Assembly (NCBI GenBank): GCA_021414115.1
Contig: JAIOPD010000057.1
Span: 1 to 62,980 of the forward strand
Direction of reading: 5' to 3'
Length of the DNA stretch: 62,980 bases
From: Planctomycetia bacterium
GTDB taxonomy: Bacteria > Planctomycetota > Planctomycetia > Pirellulales > UBA1268
Below, in pieces: positions 35,401 through 43,926 of the stretch (position 1 is its first letter; every line of letters begins with the position of its first letter). Made by a program: the position numbers and the translations under genes. Below the pieces are notes generated by a model that saw only the letters and a list, made by a program, of their open reading frames with translations, was not told the DNA's origin and did not search any database.

Positions 35401-38400
35401 GCGGGTTGTTGGGGGCGGCGGTAGCCGCGATGTCGGAGCCGGTGGCCGCGAGAGTGAGAGCGTAGGTGCCGTCCGGGGTGGTGGCCGCCCCGGGAATGGT
35501 GAGCGTGTATGACGCTCCCGAACCGCTTACGGAGGCGCCGGCGAGGGGTACCGTCACGTCGTTGCGGGTGAGCTTAAAGTCGCCGACGTCAACGCCGTTC
35601 ACGGGCTTTGAAAACGTCACGCTGAGCGTAGTGACTGCCGTGGTGCGAAGGCTCGGCGTGGGTTGCACGATCGTGGCCGTCGGCGACGTCGTGTCCACCG
35701 TCCAGGTCAGAGCGGTGGGATTCGTGGCCATCGGGTTGCCGGCGGCGTCGGTCACTTTCGTGCCGGTATCGTTCCTGAACGACAACTCGTAGCTGCCAGC
35801 AACGCGGGTGAATCCGAGCAGTCCGCTGAGGACGTATATCGATCCCGTGCCGCTGGTCGGCGACAGCGTCACCGACGTCAGAGCTATGGGAGAGCCGTCC
35901 CGCTTAAGCATGAAATCCCCTCGCTCGACGCCGGTCACCGCCTCGGTGAACGTGAGCGTGATGGAGTCGACGGGGGTGGCTCGCGGGGTTGCGACGGCCG
36001 CGAACGTCGCCTCCGGCGCCGTCTTGTCGATCCGCCACGACGTCGCCGCGTCGGCAAACAGCAGGTTGCCGGTGCCGGCCTTGTCCACGATTTCCGATCC
36101 AGCCGCCTTTAACGTGAGCGTATAGTTCCCGCCTGTAGTGGTCAGGTCGGAAAGATTATTAAGCCGCCAACTCTTGTTGGATCCGATCACGGCTGCCGTC
36201 GCCAATGACACAGGCGTGCCGTCACGGACGAGCGTAAAGTCGTCCGGATCGATTCCCGTCACATCCTCGTCGAAGACGATGTCCACCGACGAGACCCCCG
36301 TGTTCCAGGGAGACAACGTCGTCGCTGGTGTGGGCGTCGCATTCGCCTTGAGAGACGTCACCTTTGGCGCGGTGGTGTCGGTGGTCCAGGTGGCCGACGT
36401 GGCCGAGGAGACGAGAGGATTGCCCGCCCGGTCGGTGGCCAGACTCTTCCCTGCAGCGACGCGGATCTGGTTGAGCGTGAGCGAGTAGGTTCCGGTCGCA
36501 CCCGTGAGCCGGGCGAGATCGGCAATCAACCAGTTATCGTCGCCCTGTCCAACCGATTCCGGGCGTACCGTCGCCGTGCCCGCGAGCGAGATCGTCCGGC
36601 TGGTCCCGTTGATCATCACCGAGAGCTCGAAGTCGGCCGCGGCGAGCCCAAACACCTCGTTGTCAAACGTGACGTCGACCTGCGACACTGGCTGGTTTGC
36701 AGGCCCCGTAGCCGCTGCCAGGGTTTGGAGTTGAGGAGCCTGAGTGTCGATGGTGAGGCCGGTCTCGAGCGTGGCCGGCGGATCACTGACGTTTCCCGAA
36801 GTGTCGGTGGCCGTTGCGGTAATCGTATAGATGCCGTCGGTGAACGGAACCACGGCACTACCGAACGGCATCAGCCAATTCCCGTCCTTGTCCGAAACTA
36901 CCGTGCCGATCATCTCCGGCACCGACGATGATGACGGCAGACGGAAGACCGAGACCGTTGTGCCAGCCGGTGCGGTGCCGAGAAACGTCGGAGTCTTCAC
37001 GTTCGTGACGCCGTCGTTGTTGTAGATTCCCAAGTCGCTCGACGAGGCTAGCGCAATCGTGGGGCTCGCGACTGTGGCGACCACGATCTCCACGCTCAGT
37101 GGCTGGGACATCGGGCTCGGGTTGCCAGCTGCGTCGGTGGCACGCGCTCGCACCTCCCACTTGCCGCTGGTGAATGAGAAGGAGGTTTCGCCGACCCCAG
37201 CCGCCTGGATGGTCCAACTACCGGTGACTGAGGCCGTCCCTCGGCCCACTTCCTGCTCGACGCCGTTCGGGTCAGTCGCCCAAAGGGACAACGCCGTTCC
37301 CGGCTCCGCCGTACCCGTAAATCGCGGCTGTGCGACGTTTGTGATACCGTCGTTATCGTTGCCGGAATCGTCTGCGCGAAGCAACTCCGGCTTCGAAGGG
37401 GCGGCCGGAGGCTGGATGTCGATCGTCACCTTCAAGGGCGGAGAGGAGGCCGCGCTTGTATTCCCAGATGCGTCGGTCGCGGTGGCGGAGATATCGTAGA
37501 TACCGTGGGCGAGGGCCTTTGACGATATGGGAATCAGCTGCCAGGCTCCGGTGATGCCGTCGGCCGAAGCGGTGCCCAGCGAAACCGCGGATCCACCGAC
37601 TCCGGTTGCGAAGACTTCAACTTTCGCACCGCCGAAGGCGCTGCCTTTGAACTGTGGCGTCGTCACTTTCGTGATGTCGTCCGAGTCGCTCCCAATACTG
37701 CCGTCACTGCTGTCGCTCGCAGCGGCAAGATCTAAATCGAACGGGCTGGCCGGTACCGATTCGATTTTGAGCAAGAGAGAGGCCGAACTCGGCGACTCAT
37801 TATTCGCCGAATCTTTTGCCTTCGCAGTTACTGACCAGACTCCGACGGCCAGGTCTGCAACTGGCTTGGCACGCCAGGTGTCTGTACCGTCGTCACGTGA
37901 GGCAACCAACGTGATCGTGCTCGGAGTTGCATCGGTATTGATCAGGTTGAAAGTCAGGCTCGCAGCATCTTGGGGACCGACGACGGTAAGCGTAGGTCTG
38001 GTCACGGTTGTCTTGGAGTCGCTATTCACGCCGGAGTCGCTGTTGGGATCCAGGGCGGGGCTCTGCGGAGCTAAAGGCGCTGTATCATCAGCACGAACAG
38101 TCACCTGCAGGCTCTGTTCGAGCGTGTTCGAATTCGGAGACACATTTTTGCCACCGTCGACGACGGCCCACGTAACGGGTCCTGTGCCACTGGCGTTTGG
38201 GTTCGTCTTATACGTGAGCCGCTGAAGCTCAACGCTGGTCAGTTTCGTGTTCCGCGTCACGGCCGTGGAGCCGTCGGCCTTAAAGAGGGTGATGAACAAA
38301 GGGATCGCTGTCACCTCAAATGTCAGCGTCTGCGACGTCTCGTCCTCACCACCGCCCGTTCCGTATGCGAGCTCCACGAGTCCGAGCGGCACGGCGGTGG

Positions 38401-40123
38401 CATTTTGGCTGTCTTGGTCGACAGTGATGGGAAGGGGAGATCCAGACAATCGCACAGGCGCGTCGTTGACGGCTGTGACGTCGAATGTGATCGTTCGTTC
38501 CACGGTATCGAGATCAACGCCACCGTTGGCAGTTCCACCGGCGTCTCTCACTTGAAACCTGAACCAGTCGTACGCCGTCCCGTTGGCTTCAGCCGCTGGC
38601 CGATACCTGAGATTGCCTATGGCAGCCACCGGCACTTCAAAACCGGGGCTCACAGCAACTCCAGAAAGAGTCAGGAGTCCCGCGAAGGGCAATGTCGCAA
38701 TCTTGACTTTTCCAAGTGTGTTTTGCGGTGAGTCATTAGGGTCGGTGAGCCCGAAGTCGGACGCCGAGAAGGTGTACGTGGTGTCTTCGTTGATCGGCAC
38801 GGTCGTGTCCGTGCCGATCGGCGCATCGTTCACTGCTGTCACAGTGACCGAAAGGCTTTGAGTCAGCCTGTTTGAGCTGGGGGCCGTGTTGCTACCGTTG
38901 TCCACCACCGTCCACTTCACGTCGCCTTTACCGTTGGCGTTTGGCACGGTCTTGTACTTGAGCCCCTGAATCGCGGTCTGATCCAGTGTCTCGTTCAAAC
39001 TCACGGGCGTAGAGCCATCAGCCTTGAAGAGCGTGATGAACGACGGGATCGCTGTCACCTGAAATGTCAGCGTCTGCGACGCCTCGTCGCCACCGCCCCC
39101 CGGGCCGTAAGTCAAAGTCGAGAGCCCGAGGGTCGCCGCTGTTGGGTTGCTGCTATCCTCGATTGCCACAATCTCGGTTGGGCTGCCGGCCGTGCGCACG
39201 GGCGCGTCGTTCACTGCCGTGACGTTGAATGTGACTGTGTTTGCCGACTGGTCGAGATCGACACCGCCGTCCGCGGTGCCGCCATCGTCCTGCACCTGAA
39301 AGGTGAATGACGAGTAGTTCGTCCCGTTTTCATTCGCCACCGGCGTGTAGACAAGTTTTCCGCTTTCGATAACGTTCTTAGCGATCGCTTGGCCCGCCGT
39401 CACTGGCAGGCTGTCAAGTGTCAGTGTTCCCAGGCTGGGCACCGTAGTGATCTTCACCGCGAGAAGGTTGTTGGGCGGAGTGTCGCTAGCGTCACTAAAC
39501 CCGACGTCAGACGTCAAGAAGGTGTAAGCGGTGTCTTCGTTGATCGTAACGGTCTTGTCCGTGCCGGCCGGCGGGTCGTTCACTGCCGTCACGTTGAATG
39601 TGATTGTGTTTGCCGACTGGTCGAGATCAACACCGCCGTCCGCGGTGCCGCCATCGTCCTGCACCTGGAAGGTGAATGACGAGTAGTTCGGCCCGTTTGC
39701 ATTCGGCACGGGCGTGTAGACGAGTTTTCCGCTTTCGATAACCTCCTTAGTGATCGCTTGGCCCGCCGTCACGTTCAGGCCTTCAAGTGTCAGTGTTCCC
39801 AGGCTGGGCACCGTAGTGATCTTCACCGCGAGAAGGTTATTGGGCGGCGTGTCGCTAGCGTCACTGAGCCCGAAATCGCCGATTGAGAATGTGAGCGTAT
39901 TGTCTTCGAGAAGCGTGAGCGTGGCGTCAGCCCCGGACGGCGGCGAGTTGGCCAGCATCGCCCGGCCTTCCAGCTTCTCGATCCTGAGGGCCGACTTCCG
40001 CCGCCGCTGGCGGTCGAGTCGCGTGCGGGACGAATGCCGTCCTCGCGCAGACGTGCGCCACGGACCCCGGTTGCTCGCCACACGCTTGATTCGACGCTTC
40101 ATTCCAAGGCTCCGCTTCTGCAT
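32471..40123 (-). CDS. Giant secreted Ig/cadherin-like repeat protein with LEPR-type motif
   Basis: About 2550 residues. The N-terminus is strongly basic and carries the planctomycete export/anchor motif as RIEKLEGRAMLANS (residues 48-60). Domains in order: five cadherin-like repeats of about 120 residues with VNDAP/VNDPP joints and DxxTYxF strands (about 60-740); four Ig-like repeats of the (NDS)DG(V/I)TN…P.f.G type (about 750-1180); then a dozen or so repeats of the TxaP…vdltFsepVxGvdxxDFtLtrdG form (about 1190-2540). The protein ends in VEWTLM without a recognisable C-terminal anchor. Likely an extracellular structural or adhesive protein. The start is ATG at 40123; a short in-frame extension to 40222 exists. 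Convergent with the MOSC fragment, divergent from the protease. Confidence 0.85.
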   Translation of the reverse strand: MQKRSLGMKRRIKRVASNRGPWRTSARGRHSSRTRLDRQRRRKSALRIEKLEGRAMLANSPPSGADATLTLLEDNTLTFSIGDFGLSDASDTPPNNLLAVKITTVPSLGTLTLEGLNVTAGQAITKEVIESGKLVYTPVPNANGPNYSSFTFQVQDDGGTADGGVDLDQSANTITFNVTAVNDPPAGTDKTVTINEDTAYTFLTSDVGFSDASDTPPNNLLAVKITTVPSLGTLTLDSLPVTAGQAIAKNVIESGKLVYTPVANENGTNYSSFTFQVQDDGGTADGGVDLDQSANTVTFNVTAVNDAPVRTAGSPTEIVAIEDSSNPTAATLGLSTLTYGPGGGGDEASQTLTFQVTAIPSFITLFKADGSTPVSLNETLDQTAIQGLKYKTVPNANGKGDVKWTVVDNGSNTAPSSNRLTQSLSVTVTAVNDAPIGTDTTVPINEDTTYTFSASDFGLTDPNDSPQNTLGKVKIATLPFAGLLTLSGVAVSPGFEVPVAAIGNLRYRPAAEANGTAYDWFRFQVRDAGGTANGGVDLDTVERTITFDVTAVNDAPVRLSGSPLPITVDQDSQNATAVPLGLVELAYGTGGGEDETSQTLTFEVTAIPLFITLFKADGSTAVTRNTKLTSVELQRLTYKTNPNASGTGPVTWAVVDGGKNVSPNSNTLEQSLQVTVRADDTAPLAPQSPALDPNSDSGVNSDSKTTVTRPTLTVVGPQDAASLTFNLINTDATPSTITLVASRDDGTDTWRAKPVADLAVGVWSVTAKAKDSANNESPSSASLLLKIESVPASPFDLDLAAASDSSDGSIGSDSDDITKVTTPQFKGSAFGGAKVEVFATGVGGSAVSLGTASADGITGAWQLIPISSKALAHGIYDISATATDASGNTSAASSPPLKVTIDIQPPAAPSKPELLRADDSGNDNDGITNVAQPRFTGTAEPGTALSLWATDPNGVEQEVGRGTASVTGSWTIQAAGVGETSFSFTSGKWEVRARATDAAGNPSPMSQPLSVEIVVATVASPTIALASSSDLGIYNNDGVTNVKTPTFLGTAPAGTTVSVFRLPSSSSVPEMIGTVVSDKDGNWLMPFGSAVVPFTDGIYTITATATDTSGNVSDPPATLETGLTIDTQAPQLQTLAAATGPANQPVSQVDVTFDNEVFGLAAADFELSVMINGTSRTISLAGTATVRPESVGQGDDNWLIADLARLTGATGTYSLTLNQIRVAAGKSLATDRAGNPLVSSATSATWTTDTTAPKVTSLKANATPTPATTLSPWNTGVSSVDIVFDEDVTGIDPDDFTLVRDGTPVSLATAAVIGSNKSWRLNNLSDLTTTGGNYTLTLKAAGSEIVDKAGTGNLLFADAATSWRIDKTAPEATFAAVATPRATPVDSITLTFTEAVTGVERGDFMLKRDGSPIALTSVTLSPTSGTGSIYVLSGLLGFTRVAGSYELSFRNDTGTKVTDAAGNPMATNPTALTWTVDTTSPTATIVQPTPSLRTTAVTTLSVTFSKPVNGVDVGDFKLTRNDVTVPLAGASVSGSGASYTLTIPGAATTPDGTYALTLAATGSDIAATAAPNNPLVANTTTTWTMDATKPGVVLNVNRRTVSKITVRAVFSETVTGFVATNPNDVTISGGTIGNLRNGTLIGREYLFDITPTPGNPILPITLTVEAGAANDTAGNSSTASTALRIVSDTTPPTVVLTAPAVTNQSPFAVTATFSEPVTNLTTAGVVVTNGTAASVTGNGTTWTIHVTPAATGPVTVALAAGAAKDGSDNLSLASNTVQATYDNVSPTVILSSLSGDPTRANTILVAAIFNEDVTGVTAGDLTVTSGAATVVGVTGSGREYTFQVQPAADGPIGLRIVKDSATDAAGNGNTASNALAIKSDRTPPKVVSITGPVNGNVTITLTEEVRGFDISDLLLARNGQSLSLNGARLTGPSGTNNTTWTLALGTLVSVGGQYRLQIAASKAGIVDLAGNALIDDRASSSTGLIYDFTADTSPPIATFKALPSLTNTPLSTVDLTFNEPVSGVDLTDFTLTLDGVSVGRLSTLSGVSLTPTSGPSATYTIAGLAPFTGIAGRYTLQLVATGSGITDVAGNALLAAANTNWTLDLTPPTATLGPVATIVSGPISAVPVKFSEMVNGVDVADFTLTRNNATVPLVGANLVANVPGTSSFQLANLSSLTAAPGNYTLTLRDAGTGIVDAAGNLLATPVSVSWQNAGSQSSNSLTGVFGPVTPNPRTVPVVGVELSFSSAVTGVGPEDFKLSRTTNGTKTSIPTTGLIVTGSGVSWSVRGLADLTQTPGEYVLRLAAADSGIMTSTGEGLSAAVVTYWKTLPTPAAPTALITLDTPPSVGAAFNSVTITFNKDVSGVKLSDLVLLRGTVPVSLVGTSLTQLSPSTYRLSGLAPIVAGATSYELQLVAGGSGIVGTDGSALQSNASVTWVQGLVSLRAAFLGLDGSTTAPVAATKLRFSESVRGVDVNDFVLTVDKGDGFGPQVVSLRGVSVTGSGTSWTVTNLGGLQASSGRYVLRLTKANGDIRTSAGRNLAEDATVEWTLM
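39203..39900. repeat. Two near-identical 369-bp tandem units inside the giant repeat gene
   Basis: Within the cadherin-like part, the DNA at about 39203-39555 recurs at about 39572-39900 with few differences. For example TTGCCGACTGGTCGAGATC occurs at 39241 and again at 39610, a spacing of 369 bp, equal to 123 codons. The high DNA identity indicates recent duplication or conversion between neighbouring domains. Confidence 0.75.
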
Positions 40124-40251
40124 GTCGACCCCCGAAAACCGACGCCACCTCCCGAGGCGGGCCGGCCATCGCAGCTTTGCGGGAGTCCGAAACTCCTCCT
40201 CAAGCCGCACCCCCCTTCTCACATCGGATGACGGGGTATCGGAAAAGGAGA

Positions 40252-40280
40252 ACTATCCCCTAACGGCGGGGAAGTTTCAA
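40252..40280 (-). promoter_or_regulatory. Candidate promoter for the giant repeat protein
   Basis: On the minus strand, TTGAAA (40280-40275), 17-bp spacer, then GATAGT (40257-40252). Resembles a sigma70-type promoter; the -10 has the same xAxAGT form as two other promoters in this cluster. Expected start near 40244. Confidence 0.4.
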
Positions 40281-40369
40281 CTTTTCGGTCGTTTGGAAGA
40301 CCGGCCGCTCTGGACACGGGGGCAACAACGCTTCTCGCCCCGGTGGGTTGGGCCGACCTTGCCGAATCG

Positions 40370-40399
40370 TTGACCGCCCCCCCGTTGGAGCAGTACAGT
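40370..40399 (+). promoter_or_regulatory. Candidate promoter for the dual protease
   Basis: TTGACC (40370-40375), 18-bp spacer, TACAGT (40394-40399). The start codon follows about 75 bp later behind an AAGGGG ribosome-binding site. Confidence 0.4.
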
Positions 40400-40474
40400 T
40401 CTGTCGATAGTTCCAGGCACGACGGTGGGCCGGCCAAGACTCCGCGCGCCCCACCGTCAACAAGGGGTTTCTCC

Positions 40475-43400
40475 ATGCAAAAGCGACGTCTTCGTCGTCT
40501 TGCCGGTCGTTGGTCCGCACAGGCCGTTTCGGGGCGGAGCCGATCGGCCCTTCTGTATATGGAGGGCCTCGAGCAGCGTCGGCTCCTCTCGGCCAGTAAC
40601 GCGATCACGTCGCTCTCGTGGCAGGGGCAGGCCGTCCAGGCCGTCCAAGACTCGTGGGTCATCCGCATGCTCGCCACCAACACGCGGGGCACGGCAACGC
40701 CGCTCGACGACGCGTACGCCTCGCCGAACGTCCCCCCGGGCTGGACGGTGAAGTCGCTGGGCTACGGATTCCAGCAGGTGACGGCCCCTGGGGTATCGCT
40801 TCAAAACGTGTCATCGTGGGCGACGGCCAACAAGGCGCTCTACGTTGAGCCGAGCATTGTCCGCGACAAGCCGGCGGCCACGTTCTCCACCGTAAACCTG
40901 CCCTCCAGCGGCGCTGCACGGCTTCTCGGAGCGGCCCCCAACGACCCGAGTTTCAACCAGCAGTGGGCCCTGAGCAATACGGGCCAGAACGGCGGCAAGG
41001 TCGGAGCCGACATGAGCGCTCTGTCGGCGTGGGACATCACCACGGGCTCGCAGGCCGCCGTGGTGGCCGTCATGGATACGGGTGTCGATTATCGGCATCC
41101 AGATCTGGCCCCGAACATGTGGATCAGGCCGGCGAACATTCCGGCTTCGGTCGTGGGTGTGAACGGCTACGACACCGGTGACGGCGATGCCGACCCGCTC
41201 GACGATTCGGACGAGGCGGGGCACGGCACCCATGTGGCCGGAATCATCGGTGCCAAGGGGAATAACGGCATCGGCATCTCCGGTATCAACCAGACCGTGT
41301 CGATCATCGCGATGAAGATCGCAGATTCGAACGGGTCTTTGGTGGGCAGTCTTGCCGCCATGGCAAAGCTCGTGGAGCTGAAGCAGACGTATGGCGTGAA
41401 TATCGTGGCCGCCAATGCGAGCTATGGCTATTACGGGCCGCCGATGCAGCAAGATCGCGATGCGATTGCGCTCATGAACTCGGCCGGGATTCTACTCGTC
41501 GCGGCTGCCGGCAACTCGAATCGCAACAACGACGGCGGCGTGCACAACTATCCGTCCGACTACGACCTCGCAAACATCATCGCCGTCGCGTCCACGGGCA
41601 ACAACGATTCCCGCGCCTATTATTCAAGTTACGGCAGGACGAGCATCGACGTCGGAGCTCCCGGCGGCTCGATGAGCAGCGCGTCTGATCCTCGGGGAAT
41701 CCTCAGCACGCTGCCCAACAACACCTACGGCTTCGAGCAGGGCACGTCGATGGCCGCCCCCTACGTGACGGGCCTGGCCGCGCTGCTCAAGGCGGCCAAG
41801 CCCTCTGCAACGGCTGCGGAAATCCGCACTGCGATCCTCAACGGCGTCGACAAAGTCGCCAGTCTCACCCAGTTCGTCGCCACGGGCGGCCGCGTCAACG
41901 CGCGAAAGTCGCTCGACCTGCTCCTCGGCAACGCCGGCTCCTCGACCACCGTGTCGGTCGCGAATGTCACGGTCGCCGAGGGCAACACGGGGACAAAATC
42001 GGCGCAGGTCACGTTCACGCTCGCCGCCGCCGCGACCGGGGCCACCACGATCGCTTATCGGACGGTCGCGGGCACGGCCGCGGCCGGCAGCGACTTCATC
42101 GCCGCCACGGGCAACCTCTCGATCCCCGCAGGTTCCACGACGGGCACGGTATCGGTCTCGATCGTGGGCGATACGGTGGTCGAGCCGGACGAGACTTTTA
42201 CGGTACAGGTGAGTTCGGTGAACGGTACGGCGGTCACGAACGTCGCCGGAACGGTGACGATCACCAACGACGACACCGCTGCCTCGGGCCCAGTGGTCAC
42301 CGTCGGGAATGCGTCGGTCACGGAGGGCCACTTTGGCACGCCCGTCATGCGATTCACGCTCACGCTCGCCTCGGCCGCGACGCAGCAGACAAGCGTGGCC
42401 TATGCCACCTCCAACGGCACGGCAATCGCCGGTGAGGACTACTTCGCCGCCAAGGGGACGGCGGTGTTCAAGGCAGGCGAGAAATCGAAGACCGTCGACG
42501 TGCGGGTGGTCGGCGACACGCGGGTGGAAGCCGACGAGACGCTCACCATCACCCTCAGCAACCCGGTCGGTCTCACCATCACCACCGCGACGGCCACCGG
42601 CACGATCGTCAACGACGACAGCAATGCCCCGCCCACCACGCCGACGCCGCCCCCCGGGGCGGCCGGATTCCAGATTACGGTCACGTTCCCCGACAACTCG
42701 CTGACCACCGCACAAAAGCAGGTCTTCCAGACGGCTGCGGCCCGGTGGTCGAGGATCATCACCGTTGACCTGCCCGACGTGACCTATCAGGGGCGATTGA
42801 TCGACGATCTCGAGATCACGGCCACGGCACCCGCCATCGACGGGCCGGGTGGAACGCTGGGTCAGGCCGGGCCGCGGGAATTTCGTGGGGATTCAGCAGG
42901 GCTCCCCTTCCTTGGCGTGATGCAGTTTGATTCCGCCGACGTGGCCGGCATGGAACGGGACGGTACGTTCGCCAATGTCATCATTCATGAGATGGGGCAC
43001 GTCATAGGCCTGGGGTCGCTCTGGCAGTCGCGGAACCTCGTGCAGGGAATCGGCACCAGCAATCCTGTCTACGTCGGGGCGCGGGCTCTTGCGGAATACA
43101 ACTCCATTTTTGGTGTCACGGGGACGAGTGTGCCCGTGGAAAATGTCCCTAGGCAGGGCTCCTACGGCTCGCACTGGCGGGAGAGCTTGTTCGACAACGA
43201 GATCATGTCGTCCGAGGCCGAGCGGCCCGGAGTTACGATGCCGATCAGCCGGATCACGGTGGGGTCCCTGCAGGATCTCGGCTACACGGTGAATTACGCC
43301 GCAGCGGACGCCTACACGAAGCCGTCGGCGGCTGCGCTCAGCGCCGTGGTTTCCGCGTCGGCGACGGGATCGGTCTCTGGGGCATACCTGCTCGTGGCTC

Positions 43401-43663
43401 CGGGCCCCACCGTCGTGCCGCTTCCAGCTGTCGTTCGTGAGCCGGTGGCCCGCAGGCCGCAGCCGGTGGCCGGGGCACAGCCGCTGCCATTCGTTGTCGC
43501 GCCGGTCGCTGCTGATTGGCCGCTGATTGCCCAGACTGAGCGACCAACAGCCTCGGGTGGCCCCGGCGCCCCGAAAAGGACGCTTGCGGCTTCGAGTTTC
43601 GGGGTTGGACGGGCTCTTGCGGTCAGGGAAGCCGCCTTTGCCCAGCTGACGGCCAGCCGGTAG
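40475..43663 (+). CDS. Dual protease: subtilisin (S8) - two Calx-beta - leishmanolysin-like (M8) metallopeptidase
   Basis: 1062 residues, secreted. N-terminus MQKRRLRRLAG… with the LEPR-type motif GLEQRRLLSA (31-40). A subtilase follows: Asp201 in VMDTGVDYRHPDL, His250 in GHGTHVAG, oxyanion-side Asn in VAANASYG, Ser425 in GTSMAAP. Two Calx-beta domains lie at about 488-600 and 604-715 (VTVAEGNTG…, ASVTEGHFG…, each ending in ITNDD or IVNDD). Then a zinc metallopeptidase at about 728-945: HEMGHVIGLG from residue 838 with a following SLW, a later GSHW, and NEIMS as Met-turn, matching the leishmanolysin layout. A Pro-rich C-terminal tail of 115 residues follows. AAGGGG lies before the ATG at 40475. 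All catalytic residues are present, so both units could work. Confidence 0.88.
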   Translation: MQKRRLRRLAGRWSAQAVSGRSRSALLYMEGLEQRRLLSASNAITSLSWQGQAVQAVQDSWVIRMLATNTRGTATPLDDAYASPNVPPGWTVKSLGYGFQQVTAPGVSLQNVSSWATANKALYVEPSIVRDKPAATFSTVNLPSSGAARLLGAAPNDPSFNQQWALSNTGQNGGKVGADMSALSAWDITTGSQAAVVAVMDTGVDYRHPDLAPNMWIRPANIPASVVGVNGYDTGDGDADPLDDSDEAGHGTHVAGIIGAKGNNGIGISGINQTVSIIAMKIADSNGSLVGSLAAMAKLVELKQTYGVNIVAANASYGYYGPPMQQDRDAIALMNSAGILLVAAAGNSNRNNDGGVHNYPSDYDLANIIAVASTGNNDSRAYYSSYGRTSIDVGAPGGSMSSASDPRGILSTLPNNTYGFEQGTSMAAPYVTGLAALLKAAKPSATAAEIRTAILNGVDKVASLTQFVATGGRVNARKSLDLLLGNAGSSTTVSVANVTVAEGNTGTKSAQVTFTLAAAATGATTIAYRTVAGTAAAGSDFIAATGNLSIPAGSTTGTVSVSIVGDTVVEPDETFTVQVSSVNGTAVTNVAGTVTITNDDTAASGPVVTVGNASVTEGHFGTPVMRFTLTLASAATQQTSVAYATSNGTAIAGEDYFAAKGTAVFKAGEKSKTVDVRVVGDTRVEADETLTITLSNPVGLTITTATATGTIVNDDSNAPPTTPTPPPGAAGFQITVTFPDNSLTTAQKQVFQTAAARWSRIITVDLPDVTYQGRLIDDLEITATAPAIDGPGGTLGQAGPREFRGDSAGLPFLGVMQFDSADVAGMERDGTFANVIIHEMGHVIGLGSLWQSRNLVQGIGTSNPVYVGARALAEYNSIFGVTGTSVPVENVPRQGSYGSHWRESLFDNEIMSSEAERPGVTMPISRITVGSLQDLGYTVNYAAADAYTKPSAAALSAVVSASATGSVSGAYLLVAPGPTVVPLPAVVREPVARRPQPVAGAQPLPFVVAPVAADWPLIAQTERPTASGGPGAPKRTLAASSFGVGRALAVREAAFAQLTASR

Positions 43664-43763
43664 CCCATTGGCCATGTATTTCTGCAGGGCGGTGGCGACC
43701 ATGAGGTTTGTAGCGGTGCGGGGTGCTGTGGTGGCCGCGACGCGCGGCGTCCGTGCCAATTCG

Positions 43764-43792
43764 TTGACCGTGAGAAAATGCCGATCTAGAGT
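43764..43792 (+). promoter_or_regulatory. Candidate promoter for the beta-helix giant
   Basis: TTGACC (43764-43769), 17-bp spacer, TAGAGT (43787-43792), about 135 bp before the chosen start codon. Very similar to the promoter candidate in front of the dual protease. Confidence 0.4.
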
Positions 43793-43926
43793 GCGGGGAA
43801 TCGGGTTTTTGGCCGGCTTGCGGGTTTGGCGCGAACTGATCCGGTGTGAATTCCGTATTACGGCCTGACGTGTTGCGAGTCGCGGCGGCGCGATTTCGGC
43901 GGAAACTTTCAGAGGAGACTTCAATC

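Larger units (their letters stand above)
40124..40474. other. Divergent intergenic region between two surface-protein genes
   Basis: 351 bp without a gene. It separates the starts of the giant repeat protein and the dual protease. A sigma70-like promoter candidate is visible on each strand (separate entries), leaving leaders of about 120 nt (minus) and 70 nt (plus). No operator-like inverted repeat stood out. Confidence 0.6.
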
